DNA of 52,172 nucleotides from Coriobacteriia bacterium (GTDB taxonomy: Bacteria > Actinomycetota > Coriobacteriia > Coriobacteriales > UBA8131): NCBI GenBank assembly GCA_009784945.1, contig WQXH01000010.1:1-52172 (forward strand), in the 5' to 3' direction. Positions 1 through 9,651 of this stretch are shown one piece after another. The notes below the pieces were generated by a model. The model saw nothing but the letters and a program-made list of their open reading frames with translations. It was not told the origin of the DNA and did no database searches. The position numbers were made by a program, and so were the translations under genes. Numbering within the stretch: position 1 is the first letter of the stretch; each line of letters starts with the position of its first letter.

Positions 1-162
1 AGAGATGACTGCGTCAAGGTTACAGATGCTTGAGTCTATAGTTAAGGCCTTGGTGTTTAAAGAGGAGAGCTCTGTTTTGTAGTCTGAGACAGAGCTTTTG
101 AGGTCAGCTATGAGAGAGGGCATTTGGTTTATCTGGTTTGCGTAGAGGGCTATGGTTGCCAT
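1..162 (-). CDS. Small helical protein, N-terminal 54 residues only (runs off window)
   Basis: An ATG at 160-162 on the minus strand opens a frame with no stop up to the window edge. It is preceded by AAAGGTG at good spacing. The visible part begins MATIALYANQINQMPSLI and continues with polar, heptad-like sequence rich in Leu, Ser and Asp, without a signal peptide or membrane helix. Such short helical N-termini occur in WXG100/LXG-associated proteins of type VII secretion clusters, but no WxG motif is visible, so this is only a suggestion. It lies 36 bp downstream of the giant surface-protein gene on the same strand and may close the same operon. Confidence 0.55.
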   Translation of the reverse strand, partial: MATIALYANQINQMPSLIADLKSSVSDYKTELSSLNTKALTIDSSICNLDAVIS

Positions 163-198
163 GAGCTACACCTTTTCTCTGGTAGAGCTTACTGCCAA

Positions 199-3100
199 TT
201 AGGACTCATTTTCTGGCCGGCGCCTCTTTCTTACACCGCGAACAACTACAATGGCAGCAGCTGATACCAGCAAGAAGGAAGAAAGCAGAATAACCCATAG
301 CCAAAAGTAGCCGATATGTATATTCGCTCTTTCTTGAACGATGTAGGTATTTCCTGCCATGTCAGTGAGCTCTAATCCGACGTTATGCCAACCCTCACTG
401 AGCACAAATGTCAAGGTGTTATCTTCGTTTGAATACTGAAATTGAATTTTCTCACCGTTATTAAATACCCTGCACTCCTGCTCGTTAAGCCGCTCGCTGA
501 TATCGGAGATGACAATCTCTCGCTCCGTGTTGCCAAAATACCAGTGCCAAGACACAAACTCCTTGGGTAGTTCGCAAGTTGGTGCAATATTATCAATATG
601 CAGCCTTCCCAGGTCTATTCTGCCACCAGCGTTTTTAACCGTCAAAAGCAACTCGACATCAATGTCATTCTGAAAATTATCTTGAAAGTAAGAACCCTCT
701 AGAACGTAGTTGTGGACTCCCACTCCATAAATGCTTCCGTCAATCTCTGCCTGCAGATTGGTGTTGATTTCTTCAGCATTGTTATCTCTTAAGACAATAT
801 CTATACCTGAATCTTTCTTTGCAAACACAAGTATCTTGATGTCATTGAAGTCATCCGGTTTCTTGCTTATCGCCTCACCATTTTCATACTGGAAGGAGTA
901 GAGGCCAGTGCCCAGTGCCAGATTGCTGTCAAGGATATATGCTAAGACATCATGCTCAGCCATTTTCACGAAGGTGTTTGTGTTGAGGAGGCTTTCATTT
1001 CCTGCGCGATCCACAGCAACCAGTTCCAAGGTGTAAATGCCGTCTTCGTCAAAAGTAGGCAAGCCAAAAAAACCGCCGTTGATTTGACCGTTATTATCTC
1101 TGTCTGCATCATGAAAAACGTGAGTCGGCTCAATGATCACTGCTGTGGTAGAGCTCGTGTAATATGGTGTATAAGCTGTCAGGGTATACTTAAGATGATC
1201 AATGTTCACATCATAAAACTCAATAGTCGGTTTTGGGTCATCTTTTCTCGAGAAGGGGTAGATATCCAAAAACTCAGTATCATCATCACTTACATAGTTG
1301 TCGTTCCTTCTCTGAATAATTGGAGGAGTAGTATCAATCTCAAATATAACTGTGCTTCTCATGTCAGAACTGTTTCCAGCAAGATCTGACGGTGTCATCT
1401 CAATTTGATACACTCCATCTCTCGAGAATGTAAATGACAAGGTGTGGACATCTTCAGACGATTCCCACTCTCCTATGCTCAGCACCCCTGAAGTTCCATC
1501 AATAAAACCATCGCTTGTATGAGCTTCTCCAGCCTCCTTAGTATGGACTGTCAGATGCATCAACTCCGGATCGAAATTACGCTCAATCACCCTGATAGAA
1601 GCAGTTTTTTCTTGGTTAAAACTATCCTCTGTTTCCACTTTGCTGAAAGTATCAAAATTGTCCTCGATTACCGGCGCTGTTTTATCTACACAAAAATGCC
1701 CGTAGTTGTTTCCCGAATAACTGACAAGAGCGGGATGGTTACCCAGGTCGGTACCGTCAACGCTAAAAGTGAACTCTCCTTCATCAAAGTCGATCACAGC
1801 GACATGCTCAGTATTAGAAACCTTAACAAAGGAGTAGGCTGGTGCATTGCCAAATCTGTTTTCGATAGTGAGCTCAATCAATTCTGGATCAAAGTTTCGT
1901 TCAATAACCGTAATGGTCGCAAAACGATTGTTGCTGTAATAGAATTCATTTATGGCTGCATCATTACTAAATACGACGTTGATGATTGGAGCAGTCTTAT
2001 CAATGGTAACTTGTTCGCTCTCAGCTGATTTATTGTTGCCAGAACAGTCCGTTGCGTCAAATACTAGAACAATCTCGTTGCCATCATCGGCAAGCACAAA
2101 CGTTCTCTCCACTTTTACGACAAGATTAGCATCCATCTCCAGGACGACCCAACCACCCTCCAGTATGTCGCCTACATTGACATTGGAGTTACTGATTAAC
2201 ACAGTCTGTCTACCCAAGCCTCCATTTTCTGAATCTGAGCTTTGTAAGTACCCAATCTCCCTAATACCAGAGTCGTAATCAGATACAGTTGCCGTAAAGC
2301 TGACATCGGTTATATAGAGCCTGTTACCATCTGCATCTCTGTGTTCTGTGGCGCTGTTATTTGTAATATGTATCTCGGGGTTGGTGCTGTCAACCACAAA
2401 GGCCATTGTTATTTTTCGACCCGATATATTTCCTACATTATCGAGTGCCTCAACGACCAAGTTTCCCTTAAAACCATCTGGAACAGCAACTTCAGCCACA
2501 CCATTCACAATATCTTGCTCTCCTGTGATTACTGTGGCATTCTCGCCATCTTGGTAGGATACAAACTGATACTTCAGCTTGTCCAACCCCGATGATGGCT
2601 CTTCGTCCTCAACTTGAAAAACAGCTGTAAACCCTGTTTGAGCAAAGTAGCCATATACCAAAGAGTTAACGAATCCAAGAGTCTCAGTAGCGCTGTTTGA
2701 GTCTGCTGCCGTAAACTGATACCCAATAATTGAGGGCGCTTCTTTATCTACAAAGACTGTTGCATTCTCAGAACTCTGGTTGCCAGCATTGTCAGTTACG
2801 GTTACTTCGAGCAAGTACGATCCATCTGCTGCTGCGATTGCCTGGCTCGTGCAAATGAGAAAGGCCTCTTTGTGCGTTTGCGCAGTAAAGAAGTCTGCAT
2901 CAACAGGATTTCCGCCTATGTCCACTAAGATGCTAGCACCGTTTATCGTTATCTGAACAGAGCGGATGCCCGAATCAAGATCTTCAGCGTCAATGGCAAA
3001 TAGGACATCTTCTGAGTACCAGTGTTTCGTGGCACTCTCTCTGTAAACAGGCTCAGAAAGTGAGACATTGATGAGTGGATCGATTGACTCAATCATCAAG

Positions 3101-5322
3101 TGGCCACTGCCGTAAGCATCACCCAGTGTTTTACTAACGCTGACATTGCCAGCATTGTCAGTTGCAATTGCTTCTAACGTGTCGATGGTAAAACAATCAT
3201 TTAAGCCAAAGCTCTCTGGCAAGATGAACTCTGCTTTGTAGGTTCCGTCATCGAGAAGAATAAAAGAGTCAGGCACAGGATTGATAGGTAGTCCATCAGC
3301 AGACAGACCAATTGAGCCAACTCCAGACTGAGCCACACCCAAGCTGTCATCAGCAATAACCGTGACTCTTACTTTTTCATTAAAGAAATTGCCAAAGTCC
3401 CGATGGCTCAGCGCCAGGTCGAAAGAGTCACCGTTTTCCTTGGTGATATAGAGTCCAGCAATCTCTGGCGCTGTTTTATCAATCCTCAGCACAATGGTTT
3501 CTGCTTCGGAAACGTTTTGAGCCCTATCCAGGGCATAAAGGTAAAAGGTCTCTTCGTCTTGCTCGGTATCGATGGTAATTGAATAGGTGCCATCTGCATT
3601 AATGTGTGTAAAGTTAGTGCCCTCAGTGCTCTCGGCAATGACTTGATCATCGCTTAAGGGGGCATTGCTCCAAACTACTTTGCTTAGGCCAGACGAGGGA
3701 TTATCGGTGCTGCTTGGATCCATCACTCTTCCTTCGATTATACAATCCTGATTTGTCCAGCCTGCTGGTTGAGGAGTATTAATTGTAAGAACGGGGGGGA
3801 CCGTATCTATGAGAATAAGAATCTTGGGATTGAGATTCACTGTTTCAATGGTTGTTGGGACACCAGGGCCGCCGGGCGCAAGCACACGGATAGTTTCAAT
3901 GAGGGTTGTTTCGTAGATTGGGATTGATGCTTGAGTAGACCCCTTCGATCTTAATGATATTCTGGTATACGACTCTGCAGGATGCAGCTGCACCGTTGTG
4001 TTGTTGTTAGTGTAGCTGTAGATATAAACACCTGATTGATCTGGATAGTCTCCAATAAAGTTATCCCTACTTATGTTAACGTAGTCCATGATTCCGCCTG
4101 AGGTTTCAGGCTCTACTTGCGAAAAAATAAACCTAATTAAGTGATCGTGTTCAACTGAAAGCTCACAGGAATATGAGCTGCCTCCTTCCTGTGGAGAAAA
4201 TGCAACGTCCGATCCACCCAACGATATCTGAGTTAGGTCATAGCCTTCGTCCGGAGTGATGACAAGCGAAAGCAATTCACCGTGTTCCACATTGAGAGGT
4301 GGGCTGGCTGGAGAGCCATTAAAAAAGACAGAACCATTGTCAAAAGGCTCAAAGCTAATGCTATAAGTATTAATCGAAAACACTATTTCTACCAAATAAT
4401 TATTGCTAACATCAGCGAACTGGTAGAAGTATTCTGTTTGCGTATTGCCAAAAGTGCCGCCAGCAAGAGGCACACCATCAATACTGATACTAACACTGCT
4501 GACATGATAACCAATATCTGCATAGGCAGTAAAAGTGTAGTCATCTCCCCCGTTAACGTAGGCTACACTGCCATCGCTTATTGGAGATGGATCACTACTA
4601 CCCTCAACTGTTCCCCCAGAACTAATCTCATATACAATCTCGTATACCACGTTGAGGGGGAGCAGTGTAGGCTCAATGGCAACATCCGATGAACTATTTA
4701 TTGAGCCCAGAGAAATAGGGCAGTACGCGGTATCAGTTGGCACAACAGTAAAGTTGTAAGGCTTGTCCTTGTAGACCGCCACAGAAAAGGAGCCGTTGTC
4801 TGCCAGAGCAACTGATCCATCATCGTATCCCGTAAAAGAGACAGTTCCTCCGCCGGTGTAAGGGTTGCCATTATCATCCAAGACTTGACCTGAGGCCATT
4901 ATTGTTGGCAGCGGATCAAAATCAGTTGCAGCATATGTAATGCTTGCATCATTAAACGTTTGCTCTGTTATTTGATAATCTTCGTATCCAATCATACCTA
5001 CCAGTTTGATATCGTAGGTTTTGTCTAGATCGATAAAGTCGCTCAGCGTTGCTACATGCGGAGCTTCCGATGCCACCTCTGAAGGCTCTTTTTTCAGAGC
5101 TACGGTTTGAGTTGTTGCAGGATCCATACTGTCAGTGAGGGTGATGACAATATCACCATCGATTGAACTGTCAACCGCAACAGTAAAGGTGGATTGAGTG
5201 AGCGCAAACGTACTTGATATCGATGACGTCAAAATCATTGCGCTTGCTAAAAATAGAGAAAACACTACAGCTACAAACCACTTGTCTTTTTTCTGAACAA
5301 TACTATTGCACTCTGCACTCAC
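199..5322 (-). CDS. Giant membrane-anchored surface protein with Ig-like repeats
   Basis: About 1707 residues. The N-terminus is a signal peptide (basic KKDK, hydrophobic stretch, predicted cleavage near SSTFA). The first ~400 residues resemble bacterial surface repeat modules (Flg_new type, e.g. GYHVSSVSI and GYDLTQISL). From about residue 500 onward come roughly eight Ig-like units, each opening with a variant of DKTAPxI (DTVPPVL, DKTAPEI, DKEAPSI, DSTNPEI, DKTAPII, DKTAPVI, DTTPPII, DNIAPTC). The C-terminus is one membrane helix followed by RGVRKRRRPENES, so it is membrane-anchored rather than sortase-anchored. I chose GTG at 5320-5322 because GGAGGT lies 4 bases upstream. An in-frame ATG at 5332-5334 is four codons earlier but has the Shine-Dalgarno inside its own coding part. 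Probable adhesin or surface filament; ligand unknown. Confidence 0.85.
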   Translation of the reverse strand: MSAECNSIVQKKDKWFVAVVFSLFLASAMILTSSISSTFALTQSTFTVAVDSSIDGDIVITLTDSMDPATTQTVALKKEPSEVASEAPHVATLSDFIDLDKTYDIKLVGMIGYEDYQITEQTFNDASITYAATDFDPLPTIMASGQVLDDNGNPYTGGGTVSFTGYDDGSVALADNGSFSVAVYKDKPYNFTVVPTDTAYCPISLGSINSSSDVAIEPTLLPLNVVYEIVYEISSGGTVEGSSDPSPISDGSVAYVNGGDDYTFTAYADIGYHVSSVSISIDGVPLAGGTFGNTQTEYFYQFADVSNNYLVEIVFSINTYSISFEPFDNGSVFFNGSPASPPLNVEHGELLSLVITPDEGYDLTQISLGGSDVAFSPQEGGSSYSCELSVEHDHLIRFIFSQVEPETSGGIMDYVNISRDNFIGDYPDQSGVYIYSYTNNNTTVQLHPAESYTRISLRSKGSTQASIPIYETTLIETIRVLAPGGPGVPTTIETVNLNPKILILIDTVPPVLTINTPQPAGWTNQDCIIEGRVMDPSSTDNPSSGLSKVVWSNAPLSDDQVIAESTEGTNFTHINADGTYSITIDTEQDEETFYLYALDRAQNVSEAETIVLRIDKTAPEIAGLYITKENGDSFDLALSHRDFGNFFNEKVRVTVIADDSLGVAQSGVGSIGLSADGLPINPVPDSFILLDDGTYKAEFILPESFGLNDCFTIDTLEAIATDNAGNVSVSKTLGDAYGSGHLMIESIDPLINVSLSEPVYRESATKHWYSEDVLFAIDAEDLDSGIRSVQITINGASILVDIGGNPVDADFFTAQTHKEAFLICTSQAIAAADGSYLLEVTVTDNAGNQSSENATVFVDKEAPSIIGYQFTAADSNSATETLGFVNSLVYGYFAQTGFTAVFQVEDEEPSSGLDKLKYQFVSYQDGENATVITGEQDIVNGVAEVAVPDGFKGNLVVEALDNVGNISGRKITMAFVVDSTNPEIHITNNSATEHRDADGNRLYITDVSFTATVSDYDSGIREIGYLQSSDSENGGLGRQTVLISNSNVNVGDILEGGWVVLEMDANLVVKVERTFVLADDGNEIVLVFDATDCSGNNKSAESEQVTIDKTAPIINVVFSNDAAINEFYYSNNRFATITVIERNFDPELIELTIENRFGNAPAYSFVKVSNTEHVAVIDFDEGEFTFSVDGTDLGNHPALVSYSGNNYGHFCVDKTAPVIEDNFDTFSKVETEDSFNQEKTASIRVIERNFDPELMHLTVHTKEAGEAHTSDGFIDGTSGVLSIGEWESSEDVHTLSFTFSRDGVYQIEMTPSDLAGNSSDMRSTVIFEIDTTPPIIQRRNDNYVSDDDTEFLDIYPFSRKDDPKPTIEFYDVNIDHLKYTLTAYTPYYTSSTTAVIIEPTHVFHDADRDNNGQINGGFFGLPTFDEDGIYTLELVAVDRAGNESLLNTNTFVKMAEHDVLAYILDSNLALGTGLYSFQYENGEAISKKPDDFNDIKILVFAKKDSGIDIVLRDNNAEEINTNLQAEIDGSIYGVGVHNYVLEGSYFQDNFQNDIDVELLLTVKNAGGRIDLGRLHIDNIAPTCELPKEFVSWHWYFGNTEREIVISDISERLNEQECRVFNNGEKIQFQYSNEDNTLTFVLSEGWHNVGLELTDMAGNTYIVQERANIHIGYFWLWVILLSSFLLVSAAAIVVVRGVRKRRRPENES

Positions 5323-5323
5323 G

Positions 5324-5683
5324 TTAACCTCCATTGTATTTGACTACATCACTGATTCTTTTTTCCTGCTCTTGGATTAGTATGTTAGAGAATGTTCGAT
5401 AGAACAGCCCGCCCGACTTGGCTCTTTTGTACTTGTGAAAAAAGAGCAAAAAACCAACAAAAAGGCATAAGAATGCCAAGACTATTGAACTATATAAGGG
5501 CACCAGCACAAATGGTGAGTAATACTTTAAGTTAAGGGCATTTTCTACTTGTGCATATAATCCAGTAAAATACAGAACCGAGAACAAAACCGCAAAAGCA
5601 ACAAGCGTAACAAGCAGAACCTTTATGTACGTGCTAATCACATACCGAGCCAGCGTGTAAGGCACTGCATATTTTTCTGACAC
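5324..5683 (-). CDS. Two-helix membrane protein of unknown function
   Basis: 119 residues starting at a GTG (5681-5683) preceded by GAGAAAA. Two strong hydrophobic segments are seen at about residues 15-40 and 60-90, followed by a basic segment HKYKRAKSGG and a polar C-terminal tail. The short loop between the helices suggests that both ends face the cytoplasm. The gene sits 20 bp after the kinase gene and its TAA is embedded in the Shine-Dalgarno of the giant surface-protein gene, so the three are almost certainly co-transcribed and translationally coupled. I do not recognise the family. A role as an accessory to the surface protein or the kinase is inference from position only. Confidence 0.7.
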   Translation of the reverse strand: MSEKYAVPYTLARYVISTYIKVLLVTLVAFAVLFSVLYFTGLYAQVENALNLKYYSPFVLVPLYSSIVLAFLCLFVGFLLFFHKYKRAKSGGLFYRTFSNILIQEQEKRISDVVKYNGG

Positions 5684-5703
5684 TTTTCTCAGCTTCAGAG
5701 CTC

Positions 5704-7572
5704 CTATACTGCTATGGTTCTAAAGAATTCCTGTACTTCTTGCTTGCTTAGACCAAGACCCTTTGAAACAATGGAAATATTTTCATCGTTATCCAACACA
5801 TTTTTAAGCTTGACCAGAGCGTTAAGAAATTCAACATTGTCCTGGTATTGTACCAAAACTTCATAGGCGGCAATAATCTCAGTTTTTCCTACCTCAACGT
5901 TATAAATTGCTCTTGCCAGATCATAACCGATGCTTTCCTTAGATGGATCAAGCTTTATGATCTCTGTCGAAATCTCCCTGAATTTTCTTGTATTGGCATT
6001 GATCACTATCTCGTCAATGCGCTGGGGCAGCATCTGTTGGTTTCCGATTTGCACCAAAAGGCTTACAAGCATTATGGCCTCATATTCAGAAATGTCACCA
6101 TCCTCGTAAGTAAAACCGGCAATCATTGCGTAAGTCTCGTCCAATTTGTTAGCGGGCGCTGTGGTGATTAAATCGTGCGCTATCTCCTCTAATTTATAGA
6201 ATCGTGTTTCGTTGTAGTCGGAGGTTAAGCTGTTCCAGCTTCCTCCGGCTATAGAAAAGGCTGAGGAGAGATATATGTAATAAATAATAAGGAACACCGA
6301 AAACAGCGAGAGCATGGCTCCACTGAGTTTAAAAGCATTTTTTACTTTTACATTCTCCTCTCTTACGATGGTCGGAACAGAATCCTTTGCTATCTCCAAG
6401 TCTTTTTTTAAATCCTTGTAGGAATGGTAGTAATCTTTGTTGTTAAAATCTGTAAAACCATCGACTCTTTTCCTCGTGCACTTCTTGACTATATTCTCAA
6501 GCTTTCTGTGATAGAACAGGGAGGTGCATGATAAATCCCTATTACAATAGGCGTTGTCGTTTAAGAAATTTTCTTTGTAGAAGCTATAGAAGTCGTCGGT
6601 AAACAATTTACTCTTAGTTGCCAACTCAAAGATATTTAAGCACTCCCAAAAGGTTGCACCAAGAGAGAAAAAATCGCTCTCTATTGACATCCTTCCCTGC
6701 ACAAAGGTTGCAGAAAAGGGAAAAGCCGAATTGTGGGCACTTTTTGAATAACACTCAGGGGCGGCGTAGCCAAGCGTTCCATGCTGGTACAAACTATCCA
6801 AAGTCTCATCCTTATTGTAGTCTGCTGCTTCCAAGTTGCTTTGGATAAACCGGTTGGCCTGCGTGATACTTTTTGATTTACCAAAGTCTATCAACACTAA
6901 TTCTTTGCCATGTCTGGTTACCATAATGTTTTCTGGCTTAATGTCCAAATGCAGGATTTGTTTTTGCTCTGTCACAAACTCCATGATCTCGCAGAGGTTA
7001 ATCATGAAAAGTAGTATTAGGCCTTGATACTTCAATACATTGTCGTAGTTATAACTGAGGGCAATCGCAGTCTTTTCTTCCTCGTTAAAATCATGGTAGT
7101 TGTTGACCTTGCTGAGACCGTTTGCCAAAGTCTCTATCCTGCGAAGCTTCCAGTATTCCTCTCTGCAAAACTCCTCTAAAGACCAGCCGTCAATAAATTC
7201 TTCAATAACACAGAAGTATGAGGCTCCGTTAATCTCGCCACCAATCACCTTGTCGCAAGGCAGTTTGAAGCTGCCTAAATCGTCCACTACGTCATCTACT
7301 CTTACAATAGACCTGCATTCTCGCAGCTCCTCAAAAATCTTCCATTCCTCTGTTTTAAAAACCATAAGCCTGTCGATGGTCTTTCCATTGAGCACAATGA
7401 CCTTTGGCTTGAATTTGAGCACACAGGAAAACTGCATACCACCTTCGCGCTTGACTTTTAACCCTTTATACACGACACTTTCGGAGCCAATAGCAATAAA
7501 ACCATCTTTGTTGATGCCATAAGATGTATCAATGACATATTTATAGGTATTGCCGATAATCTCACTAATCAT
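5704..7572 (-). CDS. Membrane-anchored Ser/Thr protein kinase with extracytoplasmic domain
   Basis: 622 residues. The kinase domain fills roughly residues 10-390: glycine-rich loop around GSESVVYKG (29-37), candidate ATP lysine in CVLKF (K53), catalytic loop HLDIKPEN (208-215, HLD replacing HRD), DFG at 229-231, and GTLGYAAPE near 265-273. A membrane helix at about 414-437 separates it from a ~185-residue C-terminal extracytoplasmic domain rich in short helices, without PASTA repeats. Catalytic residues look intact, so it should be active. The start ATG has no good Shine-Dalgarno. A 20-codon frame (ATG at about 7630) with GAGGAAG inside it ends overlapping this start, so translational coupling to a leader peptide is possible. 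It leads the operon with the two-helix protein and the surface protein, suggesting phosphorylation-linked control of surface display (inference). Confidence 0.85.
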   Translation of the reverse strand: MISEIIGNTYKYVIDTSYGINKDGFIAIGSESVVYKGLKVKREGGMQFSCVLKFKPKVIVLNGKTIDRLMVFKTEEWKIFEELRECRSIVRVDDVVDDLGSFKLPCDKVIGGEINGASYFCVIEEFIDGWSLEEFCREEYWKLRRIETLANGLSKVNNYHDFNEEEKTAIALSYNYDNVLKYQGLILLFMINLCEIMEFVTEQKQILHLDIKPENIMVTRHGKELVLIDFGKSKSITQANRFIQSNLEAADYNKDETLDSLYQHGTLGYAAPECYSKSAHNSAFPFSATFVQGRMSIESDFFSLGATFWECLNIFELATKSKLFTDDFYSFYKENFLNDNAYCNRDLSCTSLFYHRKLENIVKKCTRKRVDGFTDFNNKDYYHSYKDLKKDLEIAKDSVPTIVREENVKVKNAFKLSGAMLSLFSVFLIIYYIYLSSAFSIAGGSWNSLTSDYNETRFYKLEEIAHDLITTAPANKLDETYAMIAGFTYEDGDISEYEAIMLVSLLVQIGNQQMLPQRIDEIVINANTRKFREISTEIIKLDPSKESIGYDLARAIYNVEVGKTEIIAAYEVLVQYQDNVEFLNALVKLKNVLDNDENISIVSKGLGLSKQEVQEFFRTIAV

Positions 7573-7740
7573 TAGCTTGTATCAATACTTCCTCTATCGA
7601 GTTGTAGTTATGCTGTTTTCTAGCCATACACAGTGGCAAGTGTAGCATAAAACAATGAAACCTAAAGAGCATCGACCTTGGCAACCAGCTTGTTTGTATC
7701 CACCGCACATCATCAGTGTGACAGTCTGCAGGCTTGTTAC

Positions 7741-9651
7741 TTACTCATTGCCCACATCGAACTGGGAGTTGTAGAGCATGGCGTAGAAGCCTTGTGCTTG
7801 CAGGAGTGTATCGTGCGAGCCTTGCTCTACGATGTCGCCTTCGTTGATGACTAATATGAGGTCTGCATTTTTGATGGTGGAGAGGCGGTGCGCAATGATG
7901 AAGCTGGTGCGCCCTGCCATGAGATTGTCCATGGCTTTTTGGATGAGCAGCTCGGTGCGTGTATCAACCGAGGAGGTGGCCTCGTCTAAGATGAGGATAC
8001 GTGGATTATGTAAGACTGCGCGCGCAATGGTTAAGAGCTGCTTTTGACCCTGCGAGATGTTTGAGGCTTCTTCATTGATGACCATGTCATAGCCACCTGG
8101 CAGCGTTTGAATGAAGTAGTCTGCCTGGGCAACCTTTGCAGCCGCTCGCACTTCTTCATCGCTTGCATCCAGCCTGCCATAGCGAATGTTTTCGGCAATG
8201 GTATCGGAGTAAAGCCAGGTATCTTGCAACACCATGCCAAAGAGCTCGTGTAAGCTACTGCGCTTATAGGAGCGGATGTCAACACCGTCAATCGAAATAG
8301 AGCCACTGTCTACGTCATAAAAGCGCTCCAGCAACTTGACGAGGGTGGTCTTGCCTGCACCGGTGGGGCCTACGATGGCAATCTTGGCTCCGGGCTTTAT
8401 CTTGGCAGAAAAGTCCTTGATGATGACCTTGTCTGCCGTGTAACCAAAGCGCACGCGGTTAAACTCCACGGCACCCTTGATGTCGGCAGCATGCACCTCT
8501 AAGGCATTGGCTGCATCAGCGGGCACCTCTTCTGCCTCCAATAGCGAAAACACACGCTCGGCAGCGGCAACGGTTTGTTGCAGTATGTTAGATATCTGCG
8601 CTGCTTGCACTATGGGCTGCTGGAAGGTGCGCATATATTGGATAAAGGCCTGGATGTCTCCCACTTGCATAGAGCCGCTGATGGCCAGCCGCGCACCAAT
8701 GATGCAGACGATAACGTAGCCGATATTGCCCACCACATTCATCATAGGCATCATGAGCCCGCTGAGGAAGTTGGCCTTCCACGCCGAATTATATAAGGTG
8801 CTGTTGTTTTCTTCAAACTCCTTTTGAGCGCGCTCTTGCCCATTAAAGGCCTGCACCACGCTGTAGGCACCGTAGTTTTCCTCAACCGAGCCATTGACCT
8901 TGCCAAGGAACTTTTGTTGCGCACCAAAGTGCTTTTGCGATTTGCTCACGATAAAGCCAATGAGACCAAAACTCAGTGGCAAGGTGAGCACGGCGGCTAG
9001 CGTCATTTGCCATGAGATGGAAAGCATCATGACGATTACACCAATCAGCGTGGCCACCGAGGTGATGATTTGAGTAACCGACTGGCTGAGGCTTTGATTG
9101 ATGGCATCTACGTCGTTGGTGATGTGGCTCATAACGTCGCCAGTGGGCACTTTGTCGTAATAAGAAAAGGGGAGGCGCATGATTTTGGCGTCAATGTCTC
9201 GGCGCATGCGGTAAGAGATTTTGTTGGCAACGCCGGCCATGACATAACCTTGAATAAACTGGAAAAGGGCAGCTATGCCATAAAGTGCTAATACAGATAG
9301 CAAGATAGAGGCAATGATGCCAAAGTCTGGTCCTGTGCCCGTGCCAGCAATTTGACCCATAATGCCATTAAAGAGTTCGGTGGTGGCATTGCCGAGCAGC
9401 TTGGGGCCAATGATGTTGAACACCGTAGAGGCCAAGGCGCACACGCTTACAAAGATGAGGGCAGCCTTAAAGGCTCCCAGGTACCTTAAGAGCTTTTTGA
9501 TAGTACCCTTGAAGTCCTTGGGCTTGTCGCCGCCCAGCATGGCACCCATGGGGCCACCAGGGCGTCCGCCGCCAGCACCACCCAAGCCAACGCCGCGTCT
9601 GCGAGGCGCAAACTGAGGGCGTGGCGTCGTATCTGTGTGCTTGGCGCTCAT
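7741..9651 (-). CDS. ABC exporter subunit, half-transporter with catalytic Walker B
   Basis: 636 residues, a typical type IV ABC exporter half: a Gly/Arg-rich N-terminal tail (1-45), six-helix membrane domain (about 55-340) and nucleotide-binding domain. Walker A is GPTGAGKTT and Walker B LILDEATSSVD with the catalytic glutamate; the H-loop is IAHRLSTI. Its signature motif is the divergent NISQGQKQ instead of LSGGQ. Together with the partner gene this predicts a heterodimer of the TM287/288 (BmrCD/LmrCD) type: this subunit's Walker motifs pair with the partner's intact VSGGQ to make the hydrolysing site. The ATG overlaps the partner's TGA in ATGA, so translation is coupled. Substrate unknown; multidrug or peptide/lipid efflux are usual for the family. 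Confidence 0.9.
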   Translation of the reverse strand: MSAKHTDTTPRPQFAPRRRGVGLGGAGGGRPGGPMGAMLGGDKPKDFKGTIKKLLRYLGAFKAALIFVSVCALASTVFNIIGPKLLGNATTELFNGIMGQIAGTGTGPDFGIIASILLSVLALYGIAALFQFIQGYVMAGVANKISYRMRRDIDAKIMRLPFSYYDKVPTGDVMSHITNDVDAINQSLSQSVTQIITSVATLIGVIVMMLSISWQMTLAAVLTLPLSFGLIGFIVSKSQKHFGAQQKFLGKVNGSVEENYGAYSVVQAFNGQERAQKEFEENNSTLYNSAWKANFLSGLMMPMMNVVGNIGYVIVCIIGARLAISGSMQVGDIQAFIQYMRTFQQPIVQAAQISNILQQTVAAAERVFSLLEAEEVPADAANALEVHAADIKGAVEFNRVRFGYTADKVIIKDFSAKIKPGAKIAIVGPTGAGKTTLVKLLERFYDVDSGSISIDGVDIRSYKRSSLHELFGMVLQDTWLYSDTIAENIRYGRLDASDEEVRAAAKVAQADYFIQTLPGGYDMVINEEASNISQGQKQLLTIARAVLHNPRILILDEATSSVDTRTELLIQKAMDNLMAGRTSFIIAHRLSTIKNADLILVINEGDIVEQGSHDTLLQAQGFYAMLYNSQFDVGNE

